From Clostridia bacterium (GTDB lineage Bacteria > Bacillota > DULZ01), in assembly GCA_012840125.1 (NCBI GenBank), contig DULZ01000009.1, positions 1 through 47,434 of the forward strand: a DNA stretch of 47,434 nucleotides, written 5' to 3'. The notes beneath the pieces are model-generated. The model did not search any database and was not told the DNA's origin. It was given only the letters and a program-made list of their open reading frames with translations. The position numbers and the translations under genes are program-made. Shown piece after piece: positions 29,030 to 37,663 of the stretch (positions are counted from its first letter, which is position 1; every line of letters begins with the position of its first letter).

Positions 29030-29055
29030 GGCGCCAGGTTTTTATCCTGGGCGCC
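29030..29055 (+). other. GC-rich hairpin ahead of the flavoprotein gene
   Basis: GGCGCCAGG at 29030-29038 pairs with CCTGGGCGCC at 29046-29055, with one bulged G, around a T-rich loop. There is no T-run after it on the plus strand. It lies 43 bases ahead of a short frame and 80 bases ahead of the flavoprotein gene. It may be a leader structure. No known riboswitch is recognised. Confidence 0.4.
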
Positions 29056-29097
29056 TGCGAAAAAGAAGGAAATTCATCTAACTAGGGAGAAGTGATC

Positions 29098-29154
29098 ATG
29101 ACCGGCAACACCAGGACAGCGGGAGTGAAATTGCATGAAGATTCTTGCTATTAA
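29098..29154 (+). CDS. Possible 18-codon leader peptide
   Basis: ATG at 29098 is preceded by AGGGAGAAGTGATC, a good ribosome site, and opens an 18-codon frame (MTGNTRTAGVKLHEDSCY). It ends at TAA 29152-29154, 17 bases inside the flavoprotein gene that starts at 29135 in another frame. Such an overlap can couple translation of a downstream gene. It may equally be chance. Confidence 0.3.
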   Translation: MTGNTRTAGVKLHEDSCY

Positions 29155-29779
29155 CGGGAGTCCCAGGAAGGGCAAAAACACTGCCATCATGCTCAAAACC
29201 GCCCTTGAGGCGGCGCAAGAACTGGGGGCGGCCACGGAGTTATTGGAATTATCGGATTATAATTTGCGTTTCTGTACCGGCTGCAATACTTGTTTGCGGC
29301 AGGAGGCTTGTGCCATTACTGATGACGATAACGCCTATCTGCATGCCAAAATGCTTGAAGCGGACGGCATTATTTTGGGTTCTCCCTGCTATTTTGCCAA
29401 TGTCAGCGCTTTGATGAAAAACTTTATGGACCGGACCCGGTGCCTGCACATGGTGAAGCCTGCTTTGAAAGGCAAGGTGGGCGGAGCCGTAACCCACGCC
29501 GGGTTACGGCACGGGGGACAGGAACATACTTTGGCTATCCTGGAGCGCTTTTTGGTCAGCCAGGGGCTGATCCTGGCCGACGGCTTTGAGCCCTTTGACG
29601 GTGGGAAGCGCTTGTTGACCACCACCGGGGTGATGGGCACCATGTTCCGCGGCGTGGAAGAAGGGAAAATCAAGTATTACCGCAGTGTTACGGAGGATGA
29701 GCTGGCCATGGATGCTTGCCGCATCTTGGGTCAAAACATGGTCAAATTGATTGAAAAACTGCAAAAAGCTGTGCCCTAG
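29135..29779 (+). CDS. Iron-sulfur flavoprotein / NAD(P)H-dependent FMN reductase family
   Basis: The 214-residue flavodoxin-fold protein starts MKILAINGSPRKGKNTAIML with the FMN phosphate loop GSPRKGKN at 8-15. Cysteines C47, C50, C53 and C59 (FCTGCNTCLRQEAC) form the compact cluster motif of Isf-type flavoproteins, which pass electrons between a 4Fe-4S cluster and FMN. The electron partner is unknown. GSPCYFANVSALMKNFMDRT is the conserved second FMN segment. GGGAGTG lies before the ATG. Confidence 0.88.
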   Translation: MKILAINGSPRKGKNTAIMLKTALEAAQELGAATELLELSDYNLRFCTGCNTCLRQEACAITDDDNAYLHAKMLEADGIILGSPCYFANVSALMKNFMDRTRCLHMVKPALKGKVGGAVTHAGLRHGGQEHTLAILERFLVSQGLILADGFEPFDGGKRLLTTTGVMGTMFRGVEEGKIKYYRSVTEDELAMDACRILGQNMVKLIEKLQKAVP

Positions 29780-29800
29780 GCCGACCGCCGGCGCCGGGGG

Positions 29801-29831
29801 CCGGGCACCCCTGCTCGTTCCGGGGTGCCGG
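29801..29831 (+). other. Hairpin after the flavoprotein gene
   Basis: CCGGGCACCCC at 29801-29811 pairs with GGGGTGCCGG at 29822-29831 with one bulge. It lies 22 bases past the stop. There is no T-run, so it may protect an mRNA end rather than act as an intrinsic terminator. Confidence 0.4.
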
Positions 29832-29897
29832 CATGGGCAGTATTATCAAAAAATACTGAAAATACAGCGCGAATGGCTGTGGAGAAAGGAGTCAACT

Positions 29898-31037
29898 ATG
29901 GATTTTCAATTTACCGAGGAACAGCTGCTGCTGCAGAAAACCCTTCGGGAGTTTGCCGAAAAGGAAATCGCCCCTCACGTAGCTGATTGGGAAAGACAAG
30001 CCAGGTTTCCCAGGGAGACGGTCAATAGGCTGGCGGAACTGAATCTGATGGGGCTCCCCATTCCGGAAGAATGGGGCGGCGCCGGTGCCGATTTCGTTTC
30101 TTATGTGATTGCCCTGGAGGAAATATCCAGGGCCTGGGCCGCCCTGGCGGTGATCCTGGCGGTCCATACCTCCTTGGGATGCTTTCCCTTGCTCTATTTT
30201 GGCAGCGAAGAGCAGAAAAAGCGTTTCCTGCAGGAGATGGCGGGCGGCCGGAAGCTGGGAGCTTTTGCCCTGACGGAACCGGAAGCGGGCTCTGATGCGG
30301 CCGGGATCAAAACCAGGGCCCGGAAAGTTGGGGATGAGTATGTTTTAAACGGTTCCAAAGTATTTATCTCCAATGCCGGGGAAGCCGATGTTTACCTAAC
30401 CTTCGCCGTCACCGAGCCGGGTAAAGGACCCAGGGGCATTTCGGCCTTCCTGGTGGAAAAGGATACGCCGGGATTTCGCATGGGGCCGCCGGAGCGGAAA
30501 ATGGGGTTACATGCTTCTGCTACGCGACAGCTGTTTTTTGAAGATGCCCGGGTACCGGCGGAGAACCTGCTGGGCCGGGAAGGAGAGGGATTCAAAATTG
30601 CCATGTCCCTACTGGATACCGGCCGGATTGGCGTGGGGGCTCAGGCCCTGGGCATTGCCCGGGCTGCTTTCGAAGCTGCCAGGGATTATGCCAAGGTGCG
30701 GGAACAGTTTGGTCAACCTATCGCCACCTTTCAAGGGATCCAGTTCATGCTGGCGGATATGGCCACCCAGATCGAAGCGGCCAAGCTCTTGGTTTACCAG
30801 GCAGCCTGGTTGAAAGAGCGGGGCTTACCTCATACCAAAGAAGCTTCCATGGCCAAAATGTTTGCCAGCGATGCAGCCATGAGGATCACCACCGACGCAG
30901 TACAGGTATTCGGCGGGTACGGGTATATGGAGGAGTACAAAGTGGAACGGTTGATGCGGGAAGCGAAAGTGACCCAGATTTACGAGGGCACGAACCAGAT
31001 CCAGCGGCTGGTGATCGCGCGGGAGATCTTGCGGTGA
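29898..31037 (+). CDS. Acyl-CoA dehydrogenase
   Basis: The 379-residue product from the ATG at 29898 (after AAAGGAG) starts MDFQFTEEQLLLQKTLREFA. A 428-codon frame from 29751 is rejected. It has the FAD signatures FALTEPEAGSDAAGIKTRAR and IYEGTNQIQRLVIAREILR, where E363 is the probable catalytic base, as in short-chain butyryl-CoA dehydrogenases. It oxidises an acyl-CoA to the 2-enoyl-CoA, or works in reverse. No electron-transfer flavoprotein or thiolase genes are beside it, so chain length and direction stay open. Confidence 0.93.
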   Translation: MDFQFTEEQLLLQKTLREFAEKEIAPHVADWERQARFPRETVNRLAELNLMGLPIPEEWGGAGADFVSYVIALEEISRAWAALAVILAVHTSLGCFPLLYFGSEEQKKRFLQEMAGGRKLGAFALTEPEAGSDAAGIKTRARKVGDEYVLNGSKVFISNAGEADVYLTFAVTEPGKGPRGISAFLVEKDTPGFRMGPPERKMGLHASATRQLFFEDARVPAENLLGREGEGFKIAMSLLDTGRIGVGAQALGIARAAFEAARDYAKVREQFGQPIATFQGIQFMLADMATQIEAAKLLVYQAAWLKERGLPHTKEASMAKMFASDAAMRITTDAVQVFGGYGYMEEYKVERLMREAKVTQIYEGTNQIQRLVIAREILR

Positions 31038-31636
31038 GAGGAGGTGGCTCTTTTTGACGCCATCCGTTTAGGGGGCAGCCCTCACCAACGGGACAGATGC
31101 CTACTTCCGCCCCATTTGAGGAACGGGGCGGGGTGCCGGCTGCCGTCGAACAAGGGTTTTCCCTAGGGAGCTCGCCGGCGGGGGGAAAGAAACTTCGCCG
31201 CCTTAAAACCGCAGTGATCATGAGCCGGTGGCCCCTAAGCCCAGGCAATTAAATGGAAGAGTCAGGGGCAGCGCCCACTTGATATCCCTCATGATGGATT
31301 GGGTCAGAGCATATGCTACACTAGGCGAAGCTGCATCTGTTATGCCAGAGATGTCCGGGCTATACCGGTAGCGGACGGTTTCTTAAAGGAGGAAACCCGG
31401 GCGGCCGGGGGACAGCTCCGCGGGTTCCCGGCGCCACCGGGATTGGAGGAACATAACCGGGACATGAAGGCACTGACCCGGTCACGGGGGGATGCCGGCA
31501 TCCAGAGTCTTTCTGCCGGGATGCACCCCAAACGCCGGAAACCATGATGGCCGCCGTTCAGGAAGATGTGGACGTAACGGGTGAGCAAGGCCGGCCCCCG
31601 GGGCCGGCTTCGGCGACACCGGAAAGGAGGCGAAGC
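31038..31636 (+). other. 600-base gap with no convincing gene; palindromes
   Basis: No frame here has recognisable protein features or good start context. The stretch is GC-rich and has several inverted repeats: CATCT/AGATG near 31336-31355, a GCTA/TAGC hairpin near 31361-31374, AACCCG/CGGGTT near 31396-31430, and the perfect palindrome GGATGCCGGCATCC near 31490. They resemble parts of a structured RNA or the scar of a lost element, but I cannot match a known family. The last 20 bases hold AAAGGAGG, the ribosome site of the next gene. Confidence 0.35.
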
Positions 31637-33553
31637 ATGCCGAAACCGAGTACCAGCTTTTTGAAGAGTATTACCCCCTTTAACACTTTGACGGATAAAG
31701 AAATTGAAGAAGTAGCCGCCCACTTGGAGTATGCCATTTACACGCCGAATACTTACGTTTTCCGCCAGGGAGACCCTTCCCAAAATGTCTTGTTTATCAT
31801 TGAAGAGGGACTGGCCGAGGTGATGGTGTCCGGCGATCATGTTACGGAAACCATTGTCAGTTACCGCAAAGCCGGGGACTTTTTCGGTGAGACGAGTTTA
31901 ATTGTCGGGCAGGAGTACTCCGGTTCCGTCAGGGCGGTGGAAGAACTGCGCTGCTGGCTGCTGCCCAAGGAAATCTTTGAGCAGTTGCTGTATAAACCTG
32001 CCTTCAGCCACTTTTTCACCAGGATTATTACGGAACGAATGAGATCTCTGTATGATGAAATCGGCCGGGAACAAGCCCAATCGGCTTACTTGGTGGAAGC
32101 AGGCACTTTTCGCCGCCGCATTAAAGAGATTATGTCAACTCCCGTGATGACCTGCAGTCCCGAAGATACCGTGGAGGACATTGCGGAAAAAATGGTTAAA
32201 GCCAATGTAAGCTCCCTGGTTATGGTGAACGAAGCCCAGGAGCCCATCGGATTAGTTACGGAGAGGCATTTGGTTACCAGGGTGCTGGCGAGTAAACGAA
32301 CGGCCCGCCTGACCAAAGCCGTCGAGATCGCCGATCCTGTTTCCTCCTCCCTCAGCCCGGATGCCTTTTTCTACCAGGCGCTGCTGACGATGGTGCGGCA
32401 CCGGGTGAAACATTTAACGGTGGTATCTGAACAAAAACTGGCGGGCATTGTCACCATCAGCGACTTGATTAAGACCAGAAGCGTAGGCACCATCAGTATT
32501 CTTCAGGACATCGAAGACCGGCACACCATACCGGAACTGGCTTCCGCCGTCGCCCCCCTCAACAACGTGCTGAAAGCACTGATGGCAGAGAAAACGCCGG
32601 TAAGAGAAATTACCGCCATCATGAATGAATACTATGATCGCCTCACCCGTAAAATCATCTCTATTGCGGAAAGGGAACTGGCGGATGAAGGTTTTGGGTC
32701 TCCCCCTGCCGATTATTGTTTCATCAATATGGGCAGCGGCGGTCGCCGGGAGCAGTCCCTGCGGACGGATTTGGACAACGCCATTATTTTTGCCGAGCCG
32801 GAGGGGTTGACCCGCGAGGAAGCCAGGGCTTACTTCTTGGCTTTAGGCCGCCGGGTGATTGACGGGCTGGTCCTGTGCGGCTTTAAGAGATGCAACGGGG
32901 ACGTGATGGCATCCAACCCTGCCTGGTGCCGTTCCTTAACGGAATGGATGGAGACGGTGCAGGATTGGTTTCAAAATCCCAGTTCCATCAATATTCGCCA
33001 CTTGACGATTTTCCTGGATTTCCGTCCCCTGGCCGGCCAAGCAGAGCTGGCTGAGCGGTTGAGGAACTGGATTTTCGATCTTTTTGTGCAATCTCCCCTG
33101 GCTTCTCACCTATTGGCCGCTGATGAACTCCAGTACCGGCAGCCCCTCTCTTTGACCGGGAGGTTCATTACCAGGAAGGACGGGCCCCATAAAGGGGAGA
33201 TTAACCTGAAAATCTCCGCCTGCGTGCGGGTTGTGGATTGTGTAAGGCTGTTTGCTTTGAGGCACAGGATTGAGGAAACTTCTACCTGGGATAGGCTCGA
33301 TCGCTTGGCTACCCTGCATATTTTAAAGAAGGATGATGTTGAGTTTTTCGGTGCCGCCTATGAAACCCTGATGTTTTTCCGGCTCAGGGAAAATCTAAGA
33401 AAAGTAATCATGGGCAAAGAAGCCGATAATTACATCAATCCCGATCACTTGACGAAAATGGAAAGGTCCCTCTTGAAAGATGCTTTTATCGCCATCGGCA
33501 AACTGCAGAAAATAACCAACAACCATTTCAGTATTTTCTGGTTGGCCAGGTGA
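31637..33553 (+). CDS. cNMP-binding / CBS / DUF294 nucleotidyltransferase-like protein
   Basis: The 638-residue product from the ATG at 31637 has, in order, a cyclic-nucleotide-binding-type domain (about 10-130, with VLFIIEEGLAEVMVSGDH), a CBS pair (about 155-285, STPVMTCSPEDTVEDIAEKM), a DUF294 nucleotidyltransferase core (about 320-470, GSGGRREQSLRTDLDNAIIF, the GS...D.D motif), and a DUF294_C domain to the end. The family is built like GlnD/GlnE-type uridylyl/adenylyltransferases but its target is unknown. No transmembrane part is seen. The 31544 start is rejected in favour of the ATG after AAAGGAGG. Confidence 0.9.
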   Translation: MPKPSTSFLKSITPFNTLTDKEIEEVAAHLEYAIYTPNTYVFRQGDPSQNVLFIIEEGLAEVMVSGDHVTETIVSYRKAGDFFGETSLIVGQEYSGSVRAVEELRCWLLPKEIFEQLLYKPAFSHFFTRIITERMRSLYDEIGREQAQSAYLVEAGTFRRRIKEIMSTPVMTCSPEDTVEDIAEKMVKANVSSLVMVNEAQEPIGLVTERHLVTRVLASKRTARLTKAVEIADPVSSSLSPDAFFYQALLTMVRHRVKHLTVVSEQKLAGIVTISDLIKTRSVGTISILQDIEDRHTIPELASAVAPLNNVLKALMAEKTPVREITAIMNEYYDRLTRKIISIAERELADEGFGSPPADYCFINMGSGGRREQSLRTDLDNAIIFAEPEGLTREEARAYFLALGRRVIDGLVLCGFKRCNGDVMASNPAWCRSLTEWMETVQDWFQNPSSINIRHLTIFLDFRPLAGQAELAERLRNWIFDLFVQSPLASHLLAADELQYRQPLSLTGRFITRKDGPHKGEINLKISACVRVVDCVRLFALRHRIEETSTWDRLDRLATLHILKKDDVEFFGAAYETLMFFRLRENLRKVIMGKEADNYINPDHLTKMERSLLKDAFIAIGKLQKITNNHFSIFWLAR

Positions 33554-33571
33554 GCTTAAGGAGGTGGGCTG

Positions 33572-34315
33572 GTGGAAAGGATTACCCAGTGGTTGAGCCT
33601 CAGGTACGTGAAATGGAACAGGCCCTGCGCGGCCGGCGGCTGGGAAGAGGAAATCAACCAGCGGATCAGCTTGCTGCGCCCGCGGCAACTGCGCGGCGTT
33701 CCCTTAGAAGAAACCCGTTTTGTGGTTTTTGATACGGAAACCACCGGTTTCTATCCGAAAAAAGGTGACGAGCTTCTATCCATTGGCGCAGTGATCCTGG
33801 AACAAGGCCAAATCCAGGAGGAGACTTTTCACCGTTTTATTAACCCGCACCGGCCGGTACCCCAGGTGGTGACGGAACTGACCGGCATTACGCAGGCACA
33901 AGCCGATCAAGGTGAAGAAGCGGCCGTAGTCATCAAGGATTTCCTGGATTTTGCCGGGACCTGTGTGCTGGTAGGTCACTCGGTGGATTTTGATTTATGT
34001 TTCCTTAATCACACCCTGAAGAGGTTGGGCTGCCAGGCCATAAGCCTTCCTGCTCTAGACACTTACTGGCTGGCCAAGGCTGTTCATCCCGGGTACCCGG
34101 ACTTGTCCTTAGACGGATTACTGAAGCTGTATGGGCTGGAACCGGTGGGCCGGCACACGGCCCTGGGAGATGCTCTTCTCACGGCTAAGGTGTTTATCAG
34201 ATTGTTGGAACAGTTGAGCCCGCTCAAGTTCTGCGATTATTTTGACCTGTGCAGCTACATCCAGCGCCGGAACTGGCAGCATGAATTCGTCGGGACCCGT
34301 TCTCCCCGGCTGTAA
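33572..34315 (+). CDS. DEDDh 3'-5' exonuclease (DnaQ-like)
   Basis: The 247-residue product starts at GTG after AAGGAGGTGGG, 18 bases past the DUF294 gene. The exonuclease motifs are intact: FDTETTG with D54 and E56, VGHSVDFD around 134-141, and RHTALGD with H195 and D200. The fold is that of the DNA polymerase epsilon-type proofreading domain, but the 45-residue N-terminal extension is not typical. Genes of this kind recur next to cNMP/CBS/DUF294 genes. A nucleic-acid or nucleotide signal-degrading function is inference. Confidence 0.88.
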   Translation: MERITQWLSLRYVKWNRPCAAGGWEEEINQRISLLRPRQLRGVPLEETRFVVFDTETTGFYPKKGDELLSIGAVILEQGQIQEETFHRFINPHRPVPQVVTELTGITQAQADQGEEAAVVIKDFLDFAGTCVLVGHSVDFDLCFLNHTLKRLGCQAISLPALDTYWLAKAVHPGYPDLSLDGLLKLYGLEPVGRHTALGDALLTAKVFIRLLEQLSPLKFCDYFDLCSYIQRRNWQHEFVGTRSPRL

Positions 34316-34366
34316 TTAAGAGACAGAAAATTCAAAATTGATTAGACAAATATCAAGCGCGGTTGG

Positions 34367-34399
34367 CCCGGTTCATTAAACAAGTGACCGGGTTCTTTT
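34367..34399 (+). terminator. Intrinsic terminator after the exonuclease gene
   Basis: CCCGGT at 34367-34372 pairs with ACCGGG at 34387-34392 around a 14-base loop that can add a few more pairs. TTCTTTT follows. It lies 51 bases past the stop. Confidence 0.65.
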
Positions 34400-34476
34400 A
34401 TGGGCTTGGGATTTTGGTCATAAAAATCACCAAAGGGTTGGCCCGGCAAAAAGGTATTTCAGTTCTCGGGAAAGAA

Positions 34477-34505
34477 TTAGACAATTAAGTGTTATCAAAT
34501 AATTT
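34477..34505 (+). promoter_or_regulatory. Candidate promoter of the malic enzyme gene
   Basis: TTAGAC at 34477-34482 and TAATTT at 34500-34505 lie 17 bases apart. Both hexamers depart from consensus. The element ends 21 bases before the malic enzyme start, leaving a very short leader. Confidence 0.4.
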
Positions 34506-34526
34506 AGAAAATAAGAGGGTGGTCTA

Positions 34527-35747
34527 ATGTCCGTCAGGGAAAGGGCACTGGAGCTGCATGCCAGGCACCGGGGGAAAATCGCCGTAGTCAGCAAAGTTCC
34601 TCTCAGCACGGTCGATGACCTGAGCCTGGCCTACACGCCGGGAGTCGCGGAGCCGTGTAAGGAGATTCACCGGAACAAAGAGTTGGTTTATGACTACACT
34701 GCCAAAGGCAACATGGTAGCGGTGGTGACCGACGGCACCGCCGTGTTGGGACTCGGGAATATTGGGCCGGAAGCGGCCTATCCGGTAATGGAAGGCAAGG
34801 CTTTGCTGTTTAAGAATTTTGCCGGCGTGGACGCTTTTCCCATCTGCCTTGACACTACCGATGTGGACCGGATCGTGGAAACGGTGAAGCTGCTGGCGCC
34901 GACTTTCGGCGGGATCAATTTAGAAGATATTGCCGCACCCAATTGTTTTGAAATAGAAAGGCGATTGAAAGCGGAGCTGGATATTCCCATCTTCCATGAT
35001 GACCAGCACGGCACGGCGGTGGTGGCTGCCGCCGCTTTGGTCAATGCGCTGAAAATTGTGGGCAAAAAGCTCGGCGATATTAAGATTGTGATTAACGGCG
35101 CAGGGGCTGCCGGAATTGCCATCACCAAGCTCTTACTTTCCATGGGTGTAGGGGAAATCATTCTTTGCGATCGCCAAGGGGCTATTTATGAAAGCCGGGA
35201 CGCAGGGATGAACCCGGCTAAGGCAGAGATCGCGAAGCTGACGAATAAGGACCGGCAGCAAGGCACTCTGGCGGATGTCATCAAAGGTGCCGATGTGTTT
35301 ATGGGCGTATCCGGTCCCAACATGGTGACCAAAGAAATGGTGGCCGGTATGAAAGAACCCGTTATCATGGCCATGGCCAACCCGGTACCGGAAATTATGC
35401 CGGCGGATGCGGCGGAAGCCGGGGCCCGGGTCATCTGCACCGGGCGCTCTGATTTTCCTAATCAGGTGAATAACGTCTTGGCTTTCCCGGGGATATTCCG
35501 CGGTGCCTTGGATGTCCGGGCCAGGGATATTAATGACGAAATGAAGCTGGCCGCCGCATACGCCATTGCCGGCCTCATTTCCGAGGCCGATTTGCGGCCG
35601 GATTATGTCATCCCCAGTCCTTTTGATGAAAGGGTAGCCCCGGCGGTGGCCAAGGCGGTAGCCAAAGCCGCCCAGGAGAGCGGCGTGGCCAGGTTGAACA
35701 TCGATCCGGAAGCCATCGCCGAAAGAACCAGGCAACTGCTCCGGTAA
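34527..35747 (+). CDS. NAD-dependent malic enzyme
   Basis: The 406-residue product has the malic enzyme signatures LSLAYTPGVAEPCKEI, TDGTAVLGLGNIGPEAAYPV with the catalytic-site lysine region GKALLFKNFAG, and FHDDQHGTAVVAAAALVNAL, then a Rossmann GAGAAGIA. This short, ca. 400-residue class decarboxylates malate to pyruvate with NAD. It lies alone between a terminator upstream and another downstream. It could balance pyruvate and C4 acids fed by the neighbouring uronate genes, which is inference. Confidence 0.94.
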   Translation: MSVRERALELHARHRGKIAVVSKVPLSTVDDLSLAYTPGVAEPCKEIHRNKELVYDYTAKGNMVAVVTDGTAVLGLGNIGPEAAYPVMEGKALLFKNFAGVDAFPICLDTTDVDRIVETVKLLAPTFGGINLEDIAAPNCFEIERRLKAELDIPIFHDDQHGTAVVAAAALVNALKIVGKKLGDIKIVINGAGAAGIAITKLLLSMGVGEIILCDRQGAIYESRDAGMNPAKAEIAKLTNKDRQQGTLADVIKGADVFMGVSGPNMVTKEMVAGMKEPVIMAMANPVPEIMPADAAEAGARVICTGRSDFPNQVNNVLAFPGIFRGALDVRARDINDEMKLAAAYAIAGLISEADLRPDYVIPSPFDERVAPAVAKAVAKAAQESGVARLNIDPEAIAERTRQLLR

Positions 35748-35806
35748 GGTGGTAGACCGGGTCGCGGGAACTTCATGGCCCTTTAACATGCCGCAGGTAC
35801 AATGGA

Positions 35807-35849
35807 GGGGTGTACAGGCCGGCGCCAACGGTACACCCCCTTTTCTTTT
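35807..35849 (+). terminator. Intrinsic terminator of the malic enzyme gene
   Basis: GGGGTGTAC at 35807-35815 pairs perfectly with GTACACCCC at 35831-35839 around a 15-base loop. CTTTTCTTTTTG follows. It stands 60 bases past the stop. Confidence 0.88.
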
Positions 35850-35893
35850 TGCGAACTATCGCCGTGTCGTACGGTGCTAATGGAAAGCTTATT

Positions 35894-36916
35894 CTATCTT
35901 TGCACGCGCCCGGAGGCGTCACCCTTCATAAGGGCTTCCACTTCCTTTTGCGAGACCAGGTTAAAGTCGCCGGGAATCGTTTGTTTCAAAGCCGAGGCCG
36001 CCACGGCAAACTCCAGGGCGGTTTCGGGCTCCATGCCGGTGACCAGGCCGTATATAAGGCCGGCGGCAAAGGAATCCCCGCCCCCTACCCGGTCCACCAG
36101 GTGGATCTGGTACCGGCGGGAGAAGTGAGCGGTGCTCCCGTCGTACAGCATGGCAGACCAGCCGTTGTCGGAGGCGGACAAGCTTTCCCTGAGGGTGACG
36201 GCCACATATTTGAAACCGAAGCGCTCTTTCAGCTGCCGGGCCACATCCTCATAGGCGGCATGATTGATTTCGCCCTTCTGCACATCTGTGTTCTTGGCTT
36301 TGATGCCGAACACTTTTTCCGCATCCTCTTCATTGCCGATGCAAACGTCCACGTAAGGCATGAGCATGCTCATGGTGGCATTCGCCTCTTCCGGGGTCCA
36401 GAGCTTCCGGCGGTAATTGAGGTCCGCCGAAACCGTCAGTCCTATCTCTTTGGCGGCTTGACAGGCTTCCAGTATGATGGTCCTGCTCTTGGCACTGAGG
36501 GCCGGGGTGATGCCGGTGAAATGGAACCAGCCGGCGCCGGCGAAGATTTCCCGCCAGTTAAAATCACCCGGTTCAGCTTCCGCGATGGATGAATGGGCCC
36601 GGTCGTAAATCACTTTCGAGGGGCGCTGGGCGGCCCCGGTCTCCAGAAAGTAAATACCCAGGCGGCTGCCACCGCGGGCGATGAAGCGGGTATCCACCCC
36701 GTACCGGCGCAAACTATTGACAGCACATTGACCGATTTCATGTTCCGGCACTTTAGTGACGAAAGCGGCTTCCAGCCCGAAGTTGGCCAGTGCCACCGCC
36801 ACGTTGGCCTCCCCGCCGCCGTAGCAGGCGTCAAAACGGTCGGCCTGCACAAACCGTTGATGGCCGGGTGTGGACAGCCTTAACATGATTTCACCGAAAG
36901 TTACTACTCTTGCCAT
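35894..36916 (-). CDS. kdgK: 2-keto-3-deoxygluconate kinase (PfkB family)
   Basis: The 340-residue ribokinase-family protein starts MARVVTFGEIMLRLSTPGHQ and carries DACYGGGEANVAVALANFG and the C-terminal anion-hole motif DRVGGGDSFAAG, with the catalytic base D281. This variant of the usual GAGD motif is normal in KDG kinases. It phosphorylates 2-keto-3-deoxygluconate to KDPG for the aldolase just upstream in the same operon. The minus-strand start follows GAGGAGG, 16 bases downstream of the kdgA stop. Confidence 0.92.
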   Translation of the reverse strand: MARVVTFGEIMLRLSTPGHQRFVQADRFDACYGGGEANVAVALANFGLEAAFVTKVPEHEIGQCAVNSLRRYGVDTRFIARGGSRLGIYFLETGAAQRPSKVIYDRAHSSIAEAEPGDFNWREIFAGAGWFHFTGITPALSAKSRTIILEACQAAKEIGLTVSADLNYRRKLWTPEEANATMSMLMPYVDVCIGNEEDAEKVFGIKAKNTDVQKGEINHAAYEDVARQLKERFGFKYVAVTLRESLSASDNGWSAMLYDGSTAHFSRRYQIHLVDRVGGGDSFAAGLIYGLVTGMEPETALEFAVAASALKQTIPGDFNLVSQKEVEALMKGDASGRVQR

Positions 36917-36932
36917 GGGATGACCGCCTCCT

Positions 36933-37580
36933 CTAAAAATTTCTCGCTTCTCTTACCTTGGCGACAAATTGCTTGGCCGTTTCCGTGACCAGGGCGAAAT
37001 TCCCGGTTTTCGCTCCGGCAGTGAGCTCACTGCCCACTCCTACCGCTACACAACCGCTGGTAATCCATTCCCGGACGTTGTCCAAGCTCACCCCGCCCGT
37101 CGGCATCAAGGGCGCCTGAGGCAAGGGACCTTTGAAAGCTTTCACGATTTTCGGCCCGAATAGGTTCCCCGGGAAAATCTTAATAATGTCCGCCCCGGCT
37201 TCCAAGGCAGCCAGCGCCTCCGTGGGCGTCATGCAGCCCGCCATATAAGGTATCTGGTACCGGTTGCACAGTTTAGCGGCGGCCGGATCAAAATTCGGGC
37301 CCACGATGAACTCCGCTCCGGCCAAGATGGCAATCCGCGCCGTCTCGCTGTCCAGTACCGTGCCGGCGCCCAGGATCAATTCCTCCGGGGAAAACTGTTC
37401 CCGCAGGGCGGCAATGACCTTGTCGGCCTGGGGCACCGTAAAAGTGATCTCGATAGCCGGGATGCCGCCCTCAAGACATGCCCTGGCAATCTTCTCCGCC
37501 ACTTCCGTGTTTTCCGCCCTCACTACTGCCACTACACCCACATCAATAATTCTTTGCAGGGTCTGCAGTTTCTTAATCAA
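36933..37580 (-). CDS. kdgA: KDPG / 4-hydroxy-2-oxoglutarate aldolase
   Basis: The 215-residue product starts at TTG after GGGAGGGA. The Schiff-base lysine is K134 in ADIIKIFPGN, and E44 (AIEITFT) is the conserved acid. MAGCMTPTEALAALEAGADI is typical of the Eda/KdgA class I aldolases. It splits KDPG into pyruvate and glyceraldehyde 3-phosphate. It is first in the kdgA-kdgK minus-strand operon, divergent from uxuB. Confidence 0.94.
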   Translation of the reverse strand: MIKKLQTLQRIIDVGVVAVVRAENTEVAEKIARACLEGGIPAIEITFTVPQADKVIAALREQFSPEELILGAGTVLDSETARIAILAGAEFIVGPNFDPAAAKLCNRYQIPYMAGCMTPTEALAALEAGADIIKIFPGNLFGPKIVKAFKGPLPQAPLMPTGGVSLDNVREWITSGCVAVGVGSELTAGAKTGNFALVTETAKQFVAKVREARNF

Positions 37581-37663
37581 AATGCTCCCTCCCTTGGTTA
37601 GAAAGAAATGAACTTCCCTGATTAAGTACCCAGCAGTTTAGTGCCATTGAGAACAAAAACATA

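Noticed and set aside
31480-31535. Resemblance to the 3' part of a cobalamin riboswitch (GGCACTG, then CCAGAG...CTGCC)
   Set aside because: The B12-box core is not matched, the upstream conserved parts are missing, and no cobalamin gene is near.
31299-31547. 82-codon plus-strand frame ahead of the DUF294 gene
   Set aside because: No recognisable sequence, no ribosome site, GC-driven composition. It runs through palindromes and overlaps the next leader.
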